A stretch of 64,000 nt of DNA from Pirellulales bacterium (GCA_018401745.1 JAGYJY010000022.1:158551-222550); one strand, 5' to 3'; counted from the first letter of the stretch, positions 8,283 to 19,057 are shown. The notes: generated from the sequence alone by a model not told the origin. A program made the numbers and translations.

Positions 8283-9455
8283 ATGATCGACCTCTCCTTC
8301 GCCCGCGTTGTCCTCGCTGTCGCCCCGGTAGTCGCAGGCTGCCTGATGGCGTCGCAGGCCAGCGCCGCCGACGAGCTCGTCTGGTTTGGCACCTACACCC
8401 GCGGCACGGAGAGCAAGGGCATCTACGTGGCCCGCTTTGACACGGACACCGGAAAACTCGGTGAGCCCATGCTCGCTGGGGAGGTGGCCAATCCGTCGTT
8501 TCTGGCCCGCCATCCATCGCGGCCGCTGCTCTACTGCGTGTCGGAGATTTCCGATCTCGATGGCAAGCGAACCGGTGGCTTGACGGCGCTGTCGATCGAC
8601 CTGCCGTCTGGCTCGCTGCAGACGATCAACGAGCAGCCGTCGCTCGGCGGAGGCCCCTGCCAGGTGTCGGTCGATCCCTCGGGCCGCTGCGTGGTGGCTG
8701 CCAACTATGGCGGCGGCAGCACCGTCTGCATGGCGATCCGTGACGATGGAGGGCTTGAGCCGGCTGTCGAAGGCGTGCCCGGCGGCTTCATCCAGCATGA
8801 GGGATCGAGCGTCGACGAGCAGCGACAGCAGGGGCCCCATGCCCACTGCGCCCGGACGTCGCCCGACGGACGGTTCGTGCTGGTGCCCGACCTCGGCATC
8901 GACCTTGTGCTTGTTCATGCCCTCGACGCCGACAAGGCCACGATCGAGCCGAAGTCTGGCGGAGTCGTGCCGGCGGGATCGGGCCCCCGCCATGTCGCCT
9001 TCACTGCCGACGGCGGCCGTGCCTACGTGATCAACGAACTGGCCCTGACGGTGACCGGCTTCGACTTCGACGCCGAGGAAGGCACGCTGATCCCGTTCCA
9101 GACGGTCTCGACCATCCCGGAAGAGATCACCGACCGTGAAGGCTTCTCCACGGCTGAGCTGGTGATCCATCCATCAGGCCGCTTCCTCTACGGCTCCAAC
9201 CGCGGCCACCACTCGATCGCGATGTTTGAGGTTGATCAAGACAACGGCCAGCTGACGCTGCTGGGCGTTGAGCCGATCCGCGGCAAAACGCCCCGCAACT
9301 TCAACATCTCACCCGATGGCCGCTGGCTGCTCGCTGCCGGTCAGGATTCCGACACCGTCACCGTGTTCGCCATCGATGGCGACACGGGACGGCTGGAGTT
9401 CACCGGGCAGACGATCAGCGTGCCGAAGCCGGTCTGCATCTGCTTTGACCGCTAG
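8283..9455 (+). CDS. Secreted lactonase-family (6-phosphogluconolactonase-type) beta-propeller
   Basis: The 390-residue protein begins at ATG 8283. It has a signal peptide (VVLAVAPVVAGCLMASQASA) and a seven-bladed propeller of the YkgB/Pgl lactonase family. Typical phrases are WFGTYTRGTESKGIYVARFD, NPSFLARHPSRPLLYCVSE, VAANYGGGS, QQGPHAHCARTSPDGRFV, GSGPRHVAFTADGGRAYVIN and LYGSNRGHHSIAMF. Cytoplasmic homologues hydrolyse 6-phosphogluconolactone in the pentose phosphate pathway. A secreted form more likely acts on another lactone or sugar acid outside the cytoplasm. It is divergent from the oxidase pair. Confidence 0.82.
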   Translation: MIDLSFARVVLAVAPVVAGCLMASQASAADELVWFGTYTRGTESKGIYVARFDTDTGKLGEPMLAGEVANPSFLARHPSRPLLYCVSEISDLDGKRTGGLTALSIDLPSGSLQTINEQPSLGGGPCQVSVDPSGRCVVAANYGGGSTVCMAIRDDGGLEPAVEGVPGGFIQHEGSSVDEQRQQGPHAHCARTSPDGRFVLVPDLGIDLVLVHALDADKATIEPKSGGVVPAGSGPRHVAFTADGGRAYVINELALTVTGFDFDAEEGTLIPFQTVSTIPEEITDREGFSTAELVIHPSGRFLYGSNRGHHSIAMFEVDQDNGQLTLLGVEPIRGKTPRNFNISPDGRWLLAAGQDSDTVTVFAIDGDTGRLEFTGQTISVPKPVCICFDR

Positions 9456-9526
9456 CAGACTGTGAACCACGTCTGCCTCCGCAGGATGCATGGATGGCTG
9501 TTTCCACCGACGGCTAGCGCAGCAGC

Positions 9527-11061
9527 TCAGGTTTCCAACTCGGGCATCAGGTGTTCGGTCTCGGCGACCTCGCGGAGCTTTTCGAGAGCCTTCGCTTCGA
9601 TCTGCCGCACGCGTTCCTTCGTAACCCCCAGAGCGGAACCCACCTCCTTGAGCGTCTGCGGCTCGTGCTCGTGGTCGAGCCCGTAGCGGCGGATGATGAT
9701 CGTCTGCTCTCGCGAGTCGAGCCGATCGAGAAACTGCTCCACCTGGTGCAGCCGATCCCGTTCGGCAATCCGCAGTCGGTGCTCATCGGATCGGGTGTCG
9801 GTCGCCGCCTGCAGCAGTTCCGTGTCGGCCGCCCGAAACCGCTCCCGCTGCTTATGCTCATTGGGAATCGTGCGGGCGTAGTTTTCATGATCGCCCACGA
9901 GGCATACGTGCTGAACTTGTTGCCGCGGGCGTAGTCAAACTTCTCCACCGCCCGGATCAACGACATGTTGCCGTCGCTGACAAGGTCGAAGAAGCTGTCG
10001 TTCACCGACACCCGCTTCTTGGCAATCGAAACGACCAGACGCAGATTCGCCCGCACAAGCCGGTTCTTGATCTCCACGATCTGGTCGTAGAGCTTCTCGA
10101 TCTGATCCATCAGCCGGGTGCTCGGCCGCTCGATGTCGAGCTGATCCCGGAGCTTGCAGGCCCGATACTTGAGGAAGTTGTACTTGCGAAACAGCCAGCC
10201 CTCCTGCTCGCGATTGAGCAGCGGAACCTCGTAGAGGCTCGCAAGATACGCCGGCAACCCTACCGGCCGCCGCACTTTCCGCGCCGGCGTCGCATTCTCG
10301 GGATACGGCTGATTGACGATCCGCTCGGCCGAGGGATGGGCAAACAGCGGGTTTGGGATGTGGTCCAGCGGCAGCTGCATCGCATGCTCGGCCCGCTGCC
10401 CCAGGATCGCCCGATAGATGCTCGCCCGCGAGCGGCGATACCGCTTGGCGATCGACTCCACCGCCTCGCCTCCGAGGTAGAGCTGATAGATCCGAGCGCA
10501 GCTTTCCGGACGAAGCCGGCCGTCGCCAAACGGAAAGACGGGCGACTCGGGATGCGCCTGATCGTGTTCCTTGATCGTGTAGCGGATCGTCTCAACGCTG
10601 CGATTGAGTTTGCTGGCAATGCGACGGTGCACGTCCGCCGGCACCGAGCCCACTGCTGCCAGCCGACGGGCCCACGTGACGATCTTTTCCTTCTCTTCAG
10701 AAGACAGCTGACTGAAGCGGCTGCCTCGCTCCACTCGCGACACATTGCGGGCGGCAAACTGCTCCACCTCGCTCCCGAGAAAACCAACCCTCCGGCGACC
10801 AGCCACCTCAAAGCGGCGGGCCACCAGGCCGTGGTGCCGCCAGCGGGAGATCGTCTTGGTGGAGACGTTGAATCTCTCCGCCACCTCTTCGATGGAGAGC
10901 ACCTGATCCTGCGAGTCGCCGCCTTGCATCAAGCCAAGAGCGGCCGCTGCCTGGTCTTCGGCTGTCGGCTCCGCGGAGCCGCCTTCCCGCTGCGGCGCGA
11001 AGAGCCCGATGTGTTGCGCTGGGTGGGGGAGAGAAAGTGGGGGATATGAACTGAACCGCAT
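9527..11061 (-). CDS. Sigma-70 family RNA polymerase sigma factor with N-terminal HTH (one-base frameshift)
   Basis: Corrected for one base, this encodes about 511 residues. ATG 11061 is chosen because GGAGGA lies 8 bases upstream. The N-terminus has a MerR/excisionase-type HTH ([20 protein letters not shown]); a second HTH-like part follows. Sigma region 2 is clear ([53 protein letters not shown]). The frame then breaks at the T4 run 9883-9886. Reading one extra base restores [17 protein letters not shown] and region 4 ([32 protein letters not shown]). The break is in a homopolymer, so a sequencing error is the simplest explanation; a real mutant would lose region 4 and promoter recognition. 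Whether it is the main sigma factor or an alternative one is not resolved. Confidence 0.82.
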
Positions 11062-11577
11062 GGCGTTTTCCTCCGCATGGTGCTCGATGCCACCACCCCC
11101 CGCAGCCCTGACACGCCGAGGGTGGAAACAACATCTCAAGCCGGTTGCCGGTCGTGAGCTCGCGTCGAACGCCTGAGAAGAGGAGCCCCTGCCGCTCATA
11201 CATCCCCGCGTGAATCTCTCACACAACGCCGCACGGCAGGTCTTCCGTCACCCCCGGGCTGGCCTCACGACCGCAGAGTTATACGCGGCACCCCCCGCGA
11301 AGGTTCTGCGGAAAAAAACCGGCAACGTGAAGTTTTTTTGGCCCGCGATGTTTTTTTCGGCCCATTCGGGATCCTGCTGGACCGAAAAAACAGGTTTTTC
11401 CGGTGTTTTCCTCGGGGAGCCCGCAACCTCCGGCCGGCCAGCGGCAAGTCTCACGTGTTCGCTCGACGCGGCGGAAAGCCTTCTGCAGTCGCCGCAAATG
11501 CACCGAGGACACTTGGTACGCCGTCGTCGGCACAGGGGGGCCGAGAGGGCATTCGAGAAGATTGCGGATTGTGCGGC
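11062..11577. other. Intergenic region between divergent sigma-factor and infC genes
   Basis: No convincing gene is seen. The stretch 11310-11425 is unusual for this GC-rich window: it has several A and T runs of six to seven bases and inverted partners such as GTTTTTTTCGG (about 11349-11359) with CCGAAAAAAC (about 11382-11391). This could be a structured leader or a bidirectional transcription-control region; nothing identifies a known riboswitch. Confidence 0.4.
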
Positions 11578-11607
11578 TTGACGCGGGGCGTGCGGGATTG
11601 AAATAGT
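11578..11607 (+). promoter_or_regulatory. Probable sigma-70 promoter of infC
   Basis: TTGACG at 11578-11583 and AATAGT at 11602-11607 are separated by 18 bases and match the -35 and -10 consensus at five and four of six positions. A start near 11614 would give an approximately 115-base leader before the infC start at 11729. Inferred from sequence only. Confidence 0.4.
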
Positions 11608-11728
11608 AAGGGGCTGTTGGTGCTCGATTCCTACGGCAGAGCTCTTCTGCTTGGGAGGCCGGTTGTCCGCGGGTTTTGTGCATTCCCACGACCGGCTATG
11701 AGCACGTCCTCAGCCGGAGACGACGGCC

Positions 11729-12229
11729 ATCGAGAAGCAGCATCGCATCAACGAGCAGATTCGCATCACTCCCGTCCGAGTCATCACTGCAACCGGTGAA
11801 CAACTCGGCGTCTTGCCCACCGCCGAAGCCCTTGACCGGGCTCGCGAGTCTGGCCTTGATCTGGTGGAGGTGGCGCCCAATGTGTCGCCGCCGGTCTGCC
11901 GGATCATGGACTTTGGCAAGTTCAAATATCAGCAGAAGAAGAAACAGCACAAAACACACGTTCACCACACAAAACTCAAGGAAATCCGCCTCCGGCCCAA
12001 AACCGGAGACCACGACATCGAGTTTAAGGTCAACCAAGCCCGCACCTTTCTGTCCAATAAGGACAAAGTTGTGGTCTCGGTGGTCTTCCGCGGTCGAGAA
12101 ATGGCCCATATCGATGAGGGCCATCGCGTGATGAAGAGCCTGATTGAAAAACTCACCGAAGATGCCAAAGTCGAATCGGGACCGCAGCAGATGGGACGAC
12201 GGCTGACCTGCACCCTGGCCCCCAAGTAG
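11729..12229 (+). CDS. infC: Translation initiation factor IF-3, AUC start
   Basis: IF3 binds the 30S subunit, prevents premature 50S joining and checks start-codon choice. The frame reads [20 protein letters not shown], then [57 protein letters not shown] and [11 protein letters not shown], covering both IF3 domains. The frame has no ATG, GTG or TTG before a TTG at 11813, which would remove the conserved RINEQIR segment, and an in-frame TGA lies at 11699-11701. The best start is ATC 11729, preceded by GGAG with a 9-base spacer, giving 166 residues. AUU/AUC starts on infC are known to serve autorepression by IF3. First gene of infC-rpmI-rplT-pheS-pheT. Confidence 0.92.
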   Translation: MEKQHRINEQIRITPVRVITATGEQLGVLPTAEALDRARESGLDLVEVAPNVSPPVCRIMDFGKFKYQQKKKQHKTHVHHTKLKEIRLRPKTGDHDIEFKVNQARTFLSNKDKVVVSVVFRGREMAHIDEGHRVMKSLIEKLTEDAKVESGPQQMGRRLTCTLAPK

Positions 12230-12389
12230 GCCAGCTGAAGACCAAACCGATCTCCCATCGCGGCGAAATCCCGCCCGACTCAATCCCACCGAAATGGGCC
12301 TGTCGCGGCTCTTTTTCGGCGGCGGTGGCCGCGGGGCTTGTGTCTGAGCAAATCTGCGAAACAATCAAACATCGCCCAGGAGCCAGGAA

Positions 12390-12593
12390 ATGCCAAAGCA
12401 GAAGACCCACAAAGGCACGAAGAAGCGTTTTCGTCTCACCGCAACCGGCAAGGTGAAGCACCGGCGGGCCGGCACGAGCCACCTGCAGGTTCGCGTGTCG
12501 GCCAAGCGGAAGCAAAAACTCCGCGGCACCGGCGTGCTCTCAGCGGTCGACACGCCTCGGATTGTCGAAGTGCTCGGCAAATACAGCTACTGA
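12390..12593 (+). CDS. rpmI: 50S ribosomal protein bL35
   Basis: The 67-residue basic protein matches bL35 along its length: MPKQKTHKGTKKRFRLTATG, then KHRRAGTSH, and the C-terminal RIVEVLGKYSY. Its position between infC and rplT is the standard bacterial order. About 160 bases separate it from infC and about 218 from rplT; no gene is seen in either gap. Confidence 0.96.
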   Translation: MPKQKTHKGTKKRFRLTATGKVKHRRAGTSHLQVRVSAKRKQKLRGTGVLSAVDTPRIVEVLGKYSY

Positions 12594-12811
12594 CCCTGTG
12601 GTGAAACCTGCTGGTTCAGCCCGGTCGTGGGCCGACGGGGGCACGAGGTCGTATCTTCCTCGCTGTCGCGTCGTCCTCGCTGTTGATGCTCCATCGCAGA
12701 TTTCCAGACAAGCCCTCTCGCGGCCCCTTGCATTGGCCGCGATGAAAGCGACATTAGAGAACGTTCTCGCGGGTCACGATCCCGTGCCCGCCCTCAGCGA
12801 AAGCCTCCATC

Positions 12812-13189
12812 ATGCGTACCAAGAGTGCCGTCCCCCGTCATCGCGCCAAAAAGCGGCTGTTTAAGCGTGTCGAAGGATACGTCGGCGGTCGTCGCAAGCT
12901 GCTGCGAACTGCCAAAGAGTCGATTATCCGGTCGGGGGTCTACGCGCATCGTGACCGTCGTCGCCGCAAGCGGGAGTTCCGTCGGCTGTGGATCATCCGC
13001 ATCAATGCTGCCGTCCGTGAACGCGGCCTGCGGTACTCGCAGTTCATTGCCGGCTTGGAGAAGGCTGGGATTGAGCTCGACCGTCGGACGCTCTCTGAGA
13101 TGGCAATCGCCGATCCGACGTCGTTTGACGCTGTTGTCGAGCAGGCTCGAGCGGCGTTGGGTGCTGAAGCTGTCGCACCCGCGGCCTGA
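12812..13189 (+). CDS. rplT: 50S ribosomal protein bL20
   Basis: The 125-residue protein matches bL20, an early 50S assembly protein that binds 23S rRNA. Markers are the basic N-terminus ([20 protein letters not shown]), [16 protein letters not shown], the Arg-rich [18 protein letters not shown], and [20 protein letters not shown]. In other bacteria bL20 represses its own operon by binding the leader; the 218-base gap upstream could hold such a site, but I see no clear structure. Confidence 0.96.
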   Translation: MRTKSAVPRHRAKKRLFKRVEGYVGGRRKLLRTAKESIIRSGVYAHRDRRRRKREFRRLWIIRINAAVRERGLRYSQFIAGLEKAGIELDRRTLSEMAIADPTSFDAVVEQARAALGAEAVAPAA

Positions 13190-13207
13190 TGTGGTTTCTC
13201 GAGTCGT

Positions 13208-14245
13208 GTGCCTCGCGGGCTGTGCAAGAGCGTGGATCTTGAATCGTTTGTCCTCGAGGTGAGCCGGCTTCGCGACGAAGCTGAATCTGCGTTCCGTGAG
13301 GTTCGTAGCGCCGCCACGCTCGAAGAGGCGCGGGTCTCTTTCGTCGGGGCCAAGAGCGGCCGGCTCAAGGCAATCCAAAAGCTGCTCGGTGGCGTCAGTT
13401 CGTCCGATCGGCCTGAGGCGGGGCGAGCCTTCAACGAGCTCAAGCAGGCCGTTGCCGCGCTGCTCGAAGAGGCTCAGGATCGGCTCGCAGCGGCAGCTGC
13501 ATCTCCCGAGGCCGCTGCGATTGATGTCACGCTGCCCGGCCGTCCTGTGCGGCTTGGCCGGCTACATCCGATCACCCGCACCATCCGCGAGGTGCAGGGA
13601 ATCATGGCCCGCCTGGGCTTCGAATGCGTCGACGGCCCTGAGGTCGAAGACCAGTGGCACAACTTCGAAGCCTTGGCGATTCCGGCGGAGCATCCTGCCC
13701 GGGATCCGCTCGACAACTTCTATCTCAACGTCGCCCAAGGCTGCGACCCGCTGCTCCTGCGGTCGCAGACGAGCACCGTGCAGATCCGTGTCATGGAGGC
13801 CCGCGAGCCTCCCCTGCGGATCGTGTCGCTCGGCCGTGTCTACCGGCCCGACACTGCCGACGCCACGCACTACCCGATGTTTCATCAGGTCGAAGGCCTG
13901 CTCGTCGAGAAGGGCACCACGATGGCCCACCTCAAGAGCGTGCTGCGGCTGTTTGCCTCAAGCTTTCTTGGTGGCGATGTGCATGTCCGCTTCCGACCCT
14001 CCTTCTTTCCCTTCACCGAGCCCAGCGTGGAGGTCGACATGGAGTGGGGCGGCCGCTGGGTCGAAATGGGAGGCGCGGGCATGGTCGACCCTGCGGTTCT
14101 CGAGGCGGTGGGCTACGACCCAGATAAGGTGTCGGGCTTTGCCTTCGGCCTCGGCGTTGAGCGGATCGCCGCCCGCCGCTACGGCGTGGCCGACATTCGC
14201 GACTTCTACCGCAACGACGTCCGTTTCCTGGAGCAGTTCGGATGA
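13208..14245 (+). CDS. pheS: Phenylalanine--tRNA ligase alpha subunit
   Basis: The 345-residue protein is the catalytic subunit of the class II Phe-tRNA synthetase (alpha2beta2). It has an N-terminal coiled-coil arm (about residues 10-85), then the catalytic core: [20 protein letters not shown], the motif 2 region [37 protein letters not shown] and motif 3 [20 protein letters not shown]. It starts at GTG 13208, 18 bases after rplT; a GTG at 13232 is an alternative. Its stop overlaps the pheT start by four bases (ATGA). Confidence 0.95.
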   Translation: MPRGLCKSVDLESFVLEVSRLRDEAESAFREVRSAATLEEARVSFVGAKSGRLKAIQKLLGGVSSSDRPEAGRAFNELKQAVAALLEEAQDRLAAAAASPEAAAIDVTLPGRPVRLGRLHPITRTIREVQGIMARLGFECVDGPEVEDQWHNFEALAIPAEHPARDPLDNFYLNVAQGCDPLLLRSQTSTVQIRVMEAREPPLRIVSLGRVYRPDTADATHYPMFHQVEGLLVEKGTTMAHLKSVLRLFASSFLGGDVHVRFRPSFFPFTEPSVEVDMEWGGRWVEMGGAGMVDPAVLEAVGYDPDKVSGFAFGLGVERIAARRYGVADIRDFYRNDVRFLEQFG

Positions 14246-16299
14246 TCGTCTCCACCGACTGGCTAGCTGAGTATGTGAGCGTGTCCGCACCGGTTGACGA
14301 ACTGGTGGAACGGCTGGCCCTCTCCGGGCTCAATCACGAGTCGACCAGCAGCGTTGGTGACGACACGGCGATCGAGATTGAGGTCACCAGCAACCGCCCC
14401 GATTGCCTGGGGCACATCGGCGTGGCCCGCGAACTGTCGGTGCTGTTTGGGCGGCCGCTGCTGGTGCCAGCCCCACGGCCGCTCGAGACGGGCGGCCAGG
14501 CAGCCCAGAGCGTGTCGGTGGAGATTACCGACCGCTCGATGTGCCCGTTTTATTCCGCCCGCATCCTCCGCGGTGTGCGTGTGGGCAAAAGCCCTTCCTG
14601 GCTCGTCAACCGGCTGGCCACCGTTGGCATCGCCAGCGTCAACAACATCGTCGACATCACCAACTACGTGATGCTCGAGTGCGGCCAGCCGCTGCACGCC
14701 TTCGACCTGGCCAGCGTGCGGGGGGGTCGAATCATCGTCCGCCCTGCCCAGGCAGGCGAAGCCTTCGAAGCGATCAATCATCGGCGGTATGAGCTTGATC
14801 CACGGATGTGTGTGATCGCGGATGCCGAGCGTCCCATTGCGCTTGCGGGCGTGATGGGCGGAGCCGACAGCGAGATCTCCGACACCACCGTCGATGTGCT
14901 CTTGGAGAGCGGCCAGTTTGCCCCGCTGGCGGTCCGCACCGCCGCACGCAGCCTTGTGCTGGCCAGCGGCTCGTCGTTTCGTTTTGAGCGGACTCCCGAC
15001 CCGGCAGCCGTCGCATGGGCGAGCCTGCGGGCTGCCACCCTGATCATGGACCTCGCCGGAGGTCGGCTGGAGCATGGCGTGGCCACCGCCGGTGAGCTGG
15101 CATGCCACGACACGACCGTGGCCCTCGCGGTTGACCGGGTCAGCGAGGTGCTGGGCGTTGCGATCCCCTGGGAACGCCAGCAGGCCACGCTGACGGCGCT
15201 AGGCTTCACCGAGCAGACCGACGGTGCCGACGACGAGATCAGCCTCTGGCGGGTGCCCTCCTGGCGTCGCGACGTGACCCGTGAGATCGACCTCGTTGAG
15301 GAGGTCGGCCGCATCATCGGCTACGACATCATTCCGGAAGACGCCACCATCGCTGCACGCCCCGTGGCCGACACGCGGCGGCAAGAGGTGACGCGACAGG
15401 CGGCAGAGGTGCTGCTGGCTGCCGGCTGCTGCGAGGCGATGACCCGCAGCGTCGTTGATGAGGTGCTCGACGGCTTCGGCAGCCCCTGGACGAGCGAGGC
15501 CGCTTTCACGATTTCCCCGCCGCTTGTCCGCGGAGCCGACCGGCTGCGGCGGAGCCTGTTGCCGAGCCTGCTGGAAGCGCGGGGGCACAACCTGGCAGCA
15601 GCCGCTCCGCATGGCGACCTCTTCGAGATTGCCCGCGGCTACCTTCCGGCGGCAGAGCTCCCGTCCGAGCCACAGTTTCTCTCGGCCGTGGTGACCGGGG
15701 AGTTTGCGGCCGCCAAAGGACTCGTCGAAGCAGTCTTTGCACGGCTGGGCATCGATCCGTCTGGGCTGACTGGCCCGCCGCCGCGGGTGTCGTATCGGCC
15801 GGCCTCGCATCCGCTGCTTGCGGTGGGCCGCACCGCCGACGTGATCCTGTCGCTCGCCGGCACACCCTCCGTGCGGGCAGGGGTGATCGGTGAGGTGGCA
15901 CCAAACCTGGTCAGCCACTTCAACCTGGGGGCGGCCGTGTCCGCCTTTGAGCTGCGGCTCGACCTGATCGAGCCGGTCAAGGTGAGCGATCGCTCCGTGA
16001 CGCGGCCCAGTGAGTTTCCGCCAGTCGAACGGGATCTCAACCTGATCGTTGATGAAGAGGTGGCCTGGGCCTCGCTGGCATCGGCCATCGAAGAGGCCTC
16101 GAGAGGCCTTTTAGAACACCTCTCGCTCACCCAGGTCTGGCGGGATGAGGCCCGCATCGGCCCAGGTCGCAAGAGCCTGGTGGTGTCGCTCTCCCTACGC
16201 AGCAGCGAAGCCACGCTCTCTGGCGATGAGGTCAAGCAGGTGATCGACGCGATCCTGGAGTCCTGCACCCAGCGGTGCGGAGCGGCCCTGCGAGGATAG
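14242..16299 (+). CDS. pheT: Phenylalanine--tRNA ligase beta subunit lacking the EMAP-type tRNA-binding domain
   Basis: The 685-residue beta subunit has the N-terminal segment [20 protein letters not shown], the B3/4 editing region ([33 protein letters not shown]), a B5 domain, the catalytic-like core, and the C-terminal anticodon-binding FDX-ACB domain ([30 protein letters not shown]). Compared with the roughly 795-residue E. coli protein, about 110 residues are missing near the N-terminus: the EMAP/OB tRNA-binding insert that normally follows residue 40. The protein passes straight from [10 protein letters not shown] to [18 protein letters not shown]. The join is clean and in frame, so this is a domain-lacking form, not damage. 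Confidence 0.94.
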   Translation: MIVSTDWLAEYVSVSAPVDELVERLALSGLNHESTSSVGDDTAIEIEVTSNRPDCLGHIGVARELSVLFGRPLLVPAPRPLETGGQAAQSVSVEITDRSMCPFYSARILRGVRVGKSPSWLVNRLATVGIASVNNIVDITNYVMLECGQPLHAFDLASVRGGRIIVRPAQAGEAFEAINHRRYELDPRMCVIADAERPIALAGVMGGADSEISDTTVDVLLESGQFAPLAVRTAARSLVLASGSSFRFERTPDPAAVAWASLRAATLIMDLAGGRLEHGVATAGELACHDTTVALAVDRVSEVLGVAIPWERQQATLTALGFTEQTDGADDEISLWRVPSWRRDVTREIDLVEEVGRIIGYDIIPEDATIAARPVADTRRQEVTRQAAEVLLAAGCCEAMTRSVVDEVLDGFGSPWTSEAAFTISPPLVRGADRLRRSLLPSLLEARGHNLAAAAPHGDLFEIARGYLPAAELPSEPQFLSAVVTGEFAAAKGLVEAVFARLGIDPSGLTGPPPRVSYRPASHPLLAVGRTADVILSLAGTPSVRAGVIGEVAPNLVSHFNLGAAVSAFELRLDLIEPVKVSDRSVTRPSEFPPVERDLNLIVDEEVAWASLASAIEEASRGLLEHLSLTQVWRDEARIGPGRKSLVVSLSLRSSEATLSGDEVKQVIDAILESCTQRCGAALRG

Positions 16300-16321
16300 C
16301 CGCAAGCCCTGTCCGGCATGC

Positions 16322-18934
16322 TCAGCGATCGGCATACACCCGCGTGACTTCTTCCTTGGTCACAGGCGTCTGCTGATCGGCGCCGGTGACCTGCACCTGC
16401 ACCCGCTGATCACCCGCCCGCCGACCGCGGGCCTGGACACGAAACACGACCTCTTCCGACGGTGCCAGACGCGCCAGCGGCGCAAACACCACCGTCAGGT
16501 TTTCGATGCGGTGGTCGACGGGGCCGGAGGCCTCCACCGGCTGCATGTCGCCGAGCATGGTGGCGGTCACGGAAACATCGGCCGCGGGCTTCGTTCCCTG
16601 ATTGCCCACCCGGATCACGTATTCGGTCACGCCATCGACCTCGATCGGATCCTCGCTGTCGACGACGCTAAAGGTCAGGGCGGCAACGCCCTCCACTTCG
16701 AGCACGTGGGCCACCTGGTCGGCGAGGCCGTCGGGGCTGCGGGCGGCCGCCACCACCTGCTGGCTTCCCAGCGCGATCGGCATCACGACCATCTCCACGC
16801 TGCCAATCTCCGCCGCCGGCAGCTCTTCGAGTTGCCAGAGCACGCGGTGGTTTTTCTCGTCGTAGTAGCCAGCGTTGTTGGCACTGACAAACTTCAGCCC
16901 CGGCGGCAGCTGGGCGGCCAGCTCGACCGAGCGGGCGGCCGCGGTGCCCGAGTTGGCCATCGAAAGCACACAGGTTGCCGGCCGCTGCAGGTAGCGACGG
17001 CTGGGCAGCTCGGCGGTGAGTTCGAGCGTGGGAGCCGTCACCTCCACAATCAACGCCTGCCGTTCTTCAAGCTGACCATCAGCCCGCACACCAACATCCA
17101 TGCGGTGCATTCCTGGCCCGGTGGTGGCAAGCACCAGGTCGATGCTTCGCGACTCGCCCGGCTTGAGGCTGCCGATGTCAAACTCCAGCTCACGGCCTGC
17201 CCGATGGGCCAGCCCTTCGGGCAACACGCCTTCGAGCACCACACCAGTGGCCCTGCCGGTGCCGGGGTTGGAGACAGTGATCACCACGGGAATCTCACCA
17301 CCGATCCGCATGGCGGCCGGCTGTTCGATGGCAATCGCCAAGGCAGGCCGGGTGGCGAGCGACCGCACGGAAGCCTTGGCCGCAAACCGCACGCTGGCCA
17401 CACTGCCCACTTCGCCCTCGTCTGTCGGCAACACCTCCACCAGCACACGGGCCTGCTCTCCCGGCTCAAGGCTTCCCAGCTGCCAGATCAGTTCGCCCTC
17501 GGCTCCTGGGGCTGCCGGTGGCGTCGTGCTGACCAGCGACGTTCCCTGCGGCACCGAGTCGAAGAGCTCGACATCGTGGGCCGTCACGCCGCTCACATTG
17601 CGAACGAGGATCTCGTAGCGGGCAAACTTGCCCACCTGCACCTCCCGCGGGCCTCGCTTTTCAACAGCGACCTGGGGAGCCTGGATGCCCTCGAGCATCG
17701 CGGGGCCGGGCCGGCCGGTGCCGGTCACGCCATAGCCCGGGCCCTGCCCTGGAAAGGCTGGCTGAGCCGCGGGGGCTGCATTCTGGGGCGGCATCGCTGG
17801 CGAGGAAAAGCCTGGGCCTGCGAGGTCTGGCCGCGGGCGTGGCAGTGGATCGGCTTCGCGGGCTGGTGGCTGCGGCATGAGTTCGGAGCCGGCACCGCCC
17901 GGCAGCATCGGCCGCTCGGGCAGGTTGCCGCCGAAGGCCCGGATCGCGTCGGAGCTTGCATAGCGAGCCGCCGCTGGAGGCGGAGTGTCGGCCGGGGTTT
18001 CCGCCGGCGGAGGACGGCCAAACCGGGGAGCAGAAGGCGGCGTCACCGGGATCGGTGCGTCGGGGTCATCGAAGCCCAGCGAGCCACCGCTCGCCGGCGG
18101 CAGCGGCTGATCGTCGACGACAGGCCTGGCAAAGCCGGGCTCGACGTCGGCCATGGCTCGAAAGCCTGGCGTCGCTTCGGTAGCCGCTGGTGCGACAACA
18201 GGCTCGGGAAGAGCGGGCTCAGTGTCTTCCGGGGCGGGCGGTGCTGCAAAACCGTAATCGCCAAGGTCCTCCTCGTCGGCTGTCGCGATCGTCGGCAGCG
18301 GTTCTTCAGGTTGATCCGCGACAGGTTCATCTGCCCGAGCCGCCTCGGCGACGGCTGGCTCTTCTGGCTCCAAGGGCGGTAGGTCGGCTGAGGCCAGCGG
18401 AGCAAACGGCTCAGGCGGCTTGCGGACCGTGATCACTTCCGGCTCGCTGCCACCAGTCAGCTGGCCACCACCAAAGCGGGAGCTGGTGGCGTCGTCGTCT
18501 TCTTCAGCAAATGTCGCGTACCGTTCGCCGGCAGTCGCCGTCGGCTCCGCAAACCCGCCCGCCGGAGTGACCACATCAGCAGGAACATCCGCCGGGGCAG
18601 CAAACCGCGAGCCTTCCAGGGTCGGGGGGCTGATCGCAGCATCGCCAGAGGGCTGTGAGGAAAAGGCGTCGGCGACGGGCTGATCGGCTCCGGCCACGTC
18701 GGCGGGATGCTCATCGGGGCGTTGCCGCCCGATCTCGAGCATGTAGGCGGTGGCAAAACCAGCCAGGCTGCAGCACACAACCGCGGCCGCCAGCCACGGC
18801 CGTGGAGCCGCGGGCGTCACGATCAGGTCCTGCCGTGATGGCCGGGTGGGTGCTGCCGGCACTCCGGCCTGCGGCCGTGTCGCATCTGTGGCCGTGTGGG
18901 CTCTGGGCTCGGGGTGTGGCGAGGCGGCAGCCAT
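16322..18934 (-). CDS. Membrane-anchored DUF11-repeat protein
   Basis: This 870-residue protein starts at ATG 18934, with GGAG 8 bases upstream. One hydrophobic segment (LAAAVVCCSLAGFATAYM, about residues 45-63) anchors it in the membrane. A long Pro/Ala/Glu-rich disordered stretch (about residues 70-400) follows. The C-terminal half has about four immunoglobulin-like DUF11/CARDB-type repeats, marked by phrases such as GKFARYEILVRNVSGVTAHD, EIPVVITVSNPGTGRATGVV, CVLSMANSGTAAARSVEL and TEYVIRVGNQGTKPAADVSV. These domains are typical of surface and cell-envelope proteins. It converges with pheT with only about 20 bases between stops. Ligand and role are unknown. Confidence 0.75.
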   Translation of the reverse strand: MAAASPHPEPRAHTATDATRPQAGVPAAPTRPSRQDLIVTPAAPRPWLAAAVVCCSLAGFATAYMLEIGRQRPDEHPADVAGADQPVADAFSSQPSGDAAISPPTLEGSRFAAPADVPADVVTPAGGFAEPTATAGERYATFAEEDDDATSSRFGGGQLTGGSEPEVITVRKPPEPFAPLASADLPPLEPEEPAVAEAARADEPVADQPEEPLPTIATADEEDLGDYGFAAPPAPEDTEPALPEPVVAPAATEATPGFRAMADVEPGFARPVVDDQPLPPASGGSLGFDDPDAPIPVTPPSAPRFGRPPPAETPADTPPPAAARYASSDAIRAFGGNLPERPMLPGGAGSELMPQPPAREADPLPRPRPDLAGPGFSSPAMPPQNAAPAAQPAFPGQGPGYGVTGTGRPGPAMLEGIQAPQVAVEKRGPREVQVGKFARYEILVRNVSGVTAHDVELFDSVPQGTSLVSTTPPAAPGAEGELIWQLGSLEPGEQARVLVEVLPTDEGEVGSVASVRFAAKASVRSLATRPALAIAIEQPAAMRIGGEIPVVITVSNPGTGRATGVVLEGVLPEGLAHRAGRELEFDIGSLKPGESRSIDLVLATTGPGMHRMDVGVRADGQLEERQALIVEVTAPTLELTAELPSRRYLQRPATCVLSMANSGTAAARSVELAAQLPPGLKFVSANNAGYYDEKNHRVLWQLEELPAAEIGSVEMVVMPIALGSQQVVAAARSPDGLADQVAHVLEVEGVAALTFSVVDSEDPIEVDGVTEYVIRVGNQGTKPAADVSVTATMLGDMQPVEASGPVDHRIENLTVVFAPLARLAPSEEVVFRVQARGRRAGDQRVQVQVTGADQQTPVTKEEVTRVYADR

Positions 18935-19057
18935 GGAGACATCTCCGACATTCTGGGCGTTTTGAGACCGATGCCCGGCAGGCATGGCAGCAGCCGCATG
19001 GCCGCCACCGGTGGAGGCAACCGGGGGGAGTAGCAAAAGGCCACGGCCGGGAGAAGG

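Noticed and set aside
11813..12229. infC starting at TTG 11813
   Set aside because: It would remove the conserved RINEQIR start of IF3; ATC 11729 fits better.
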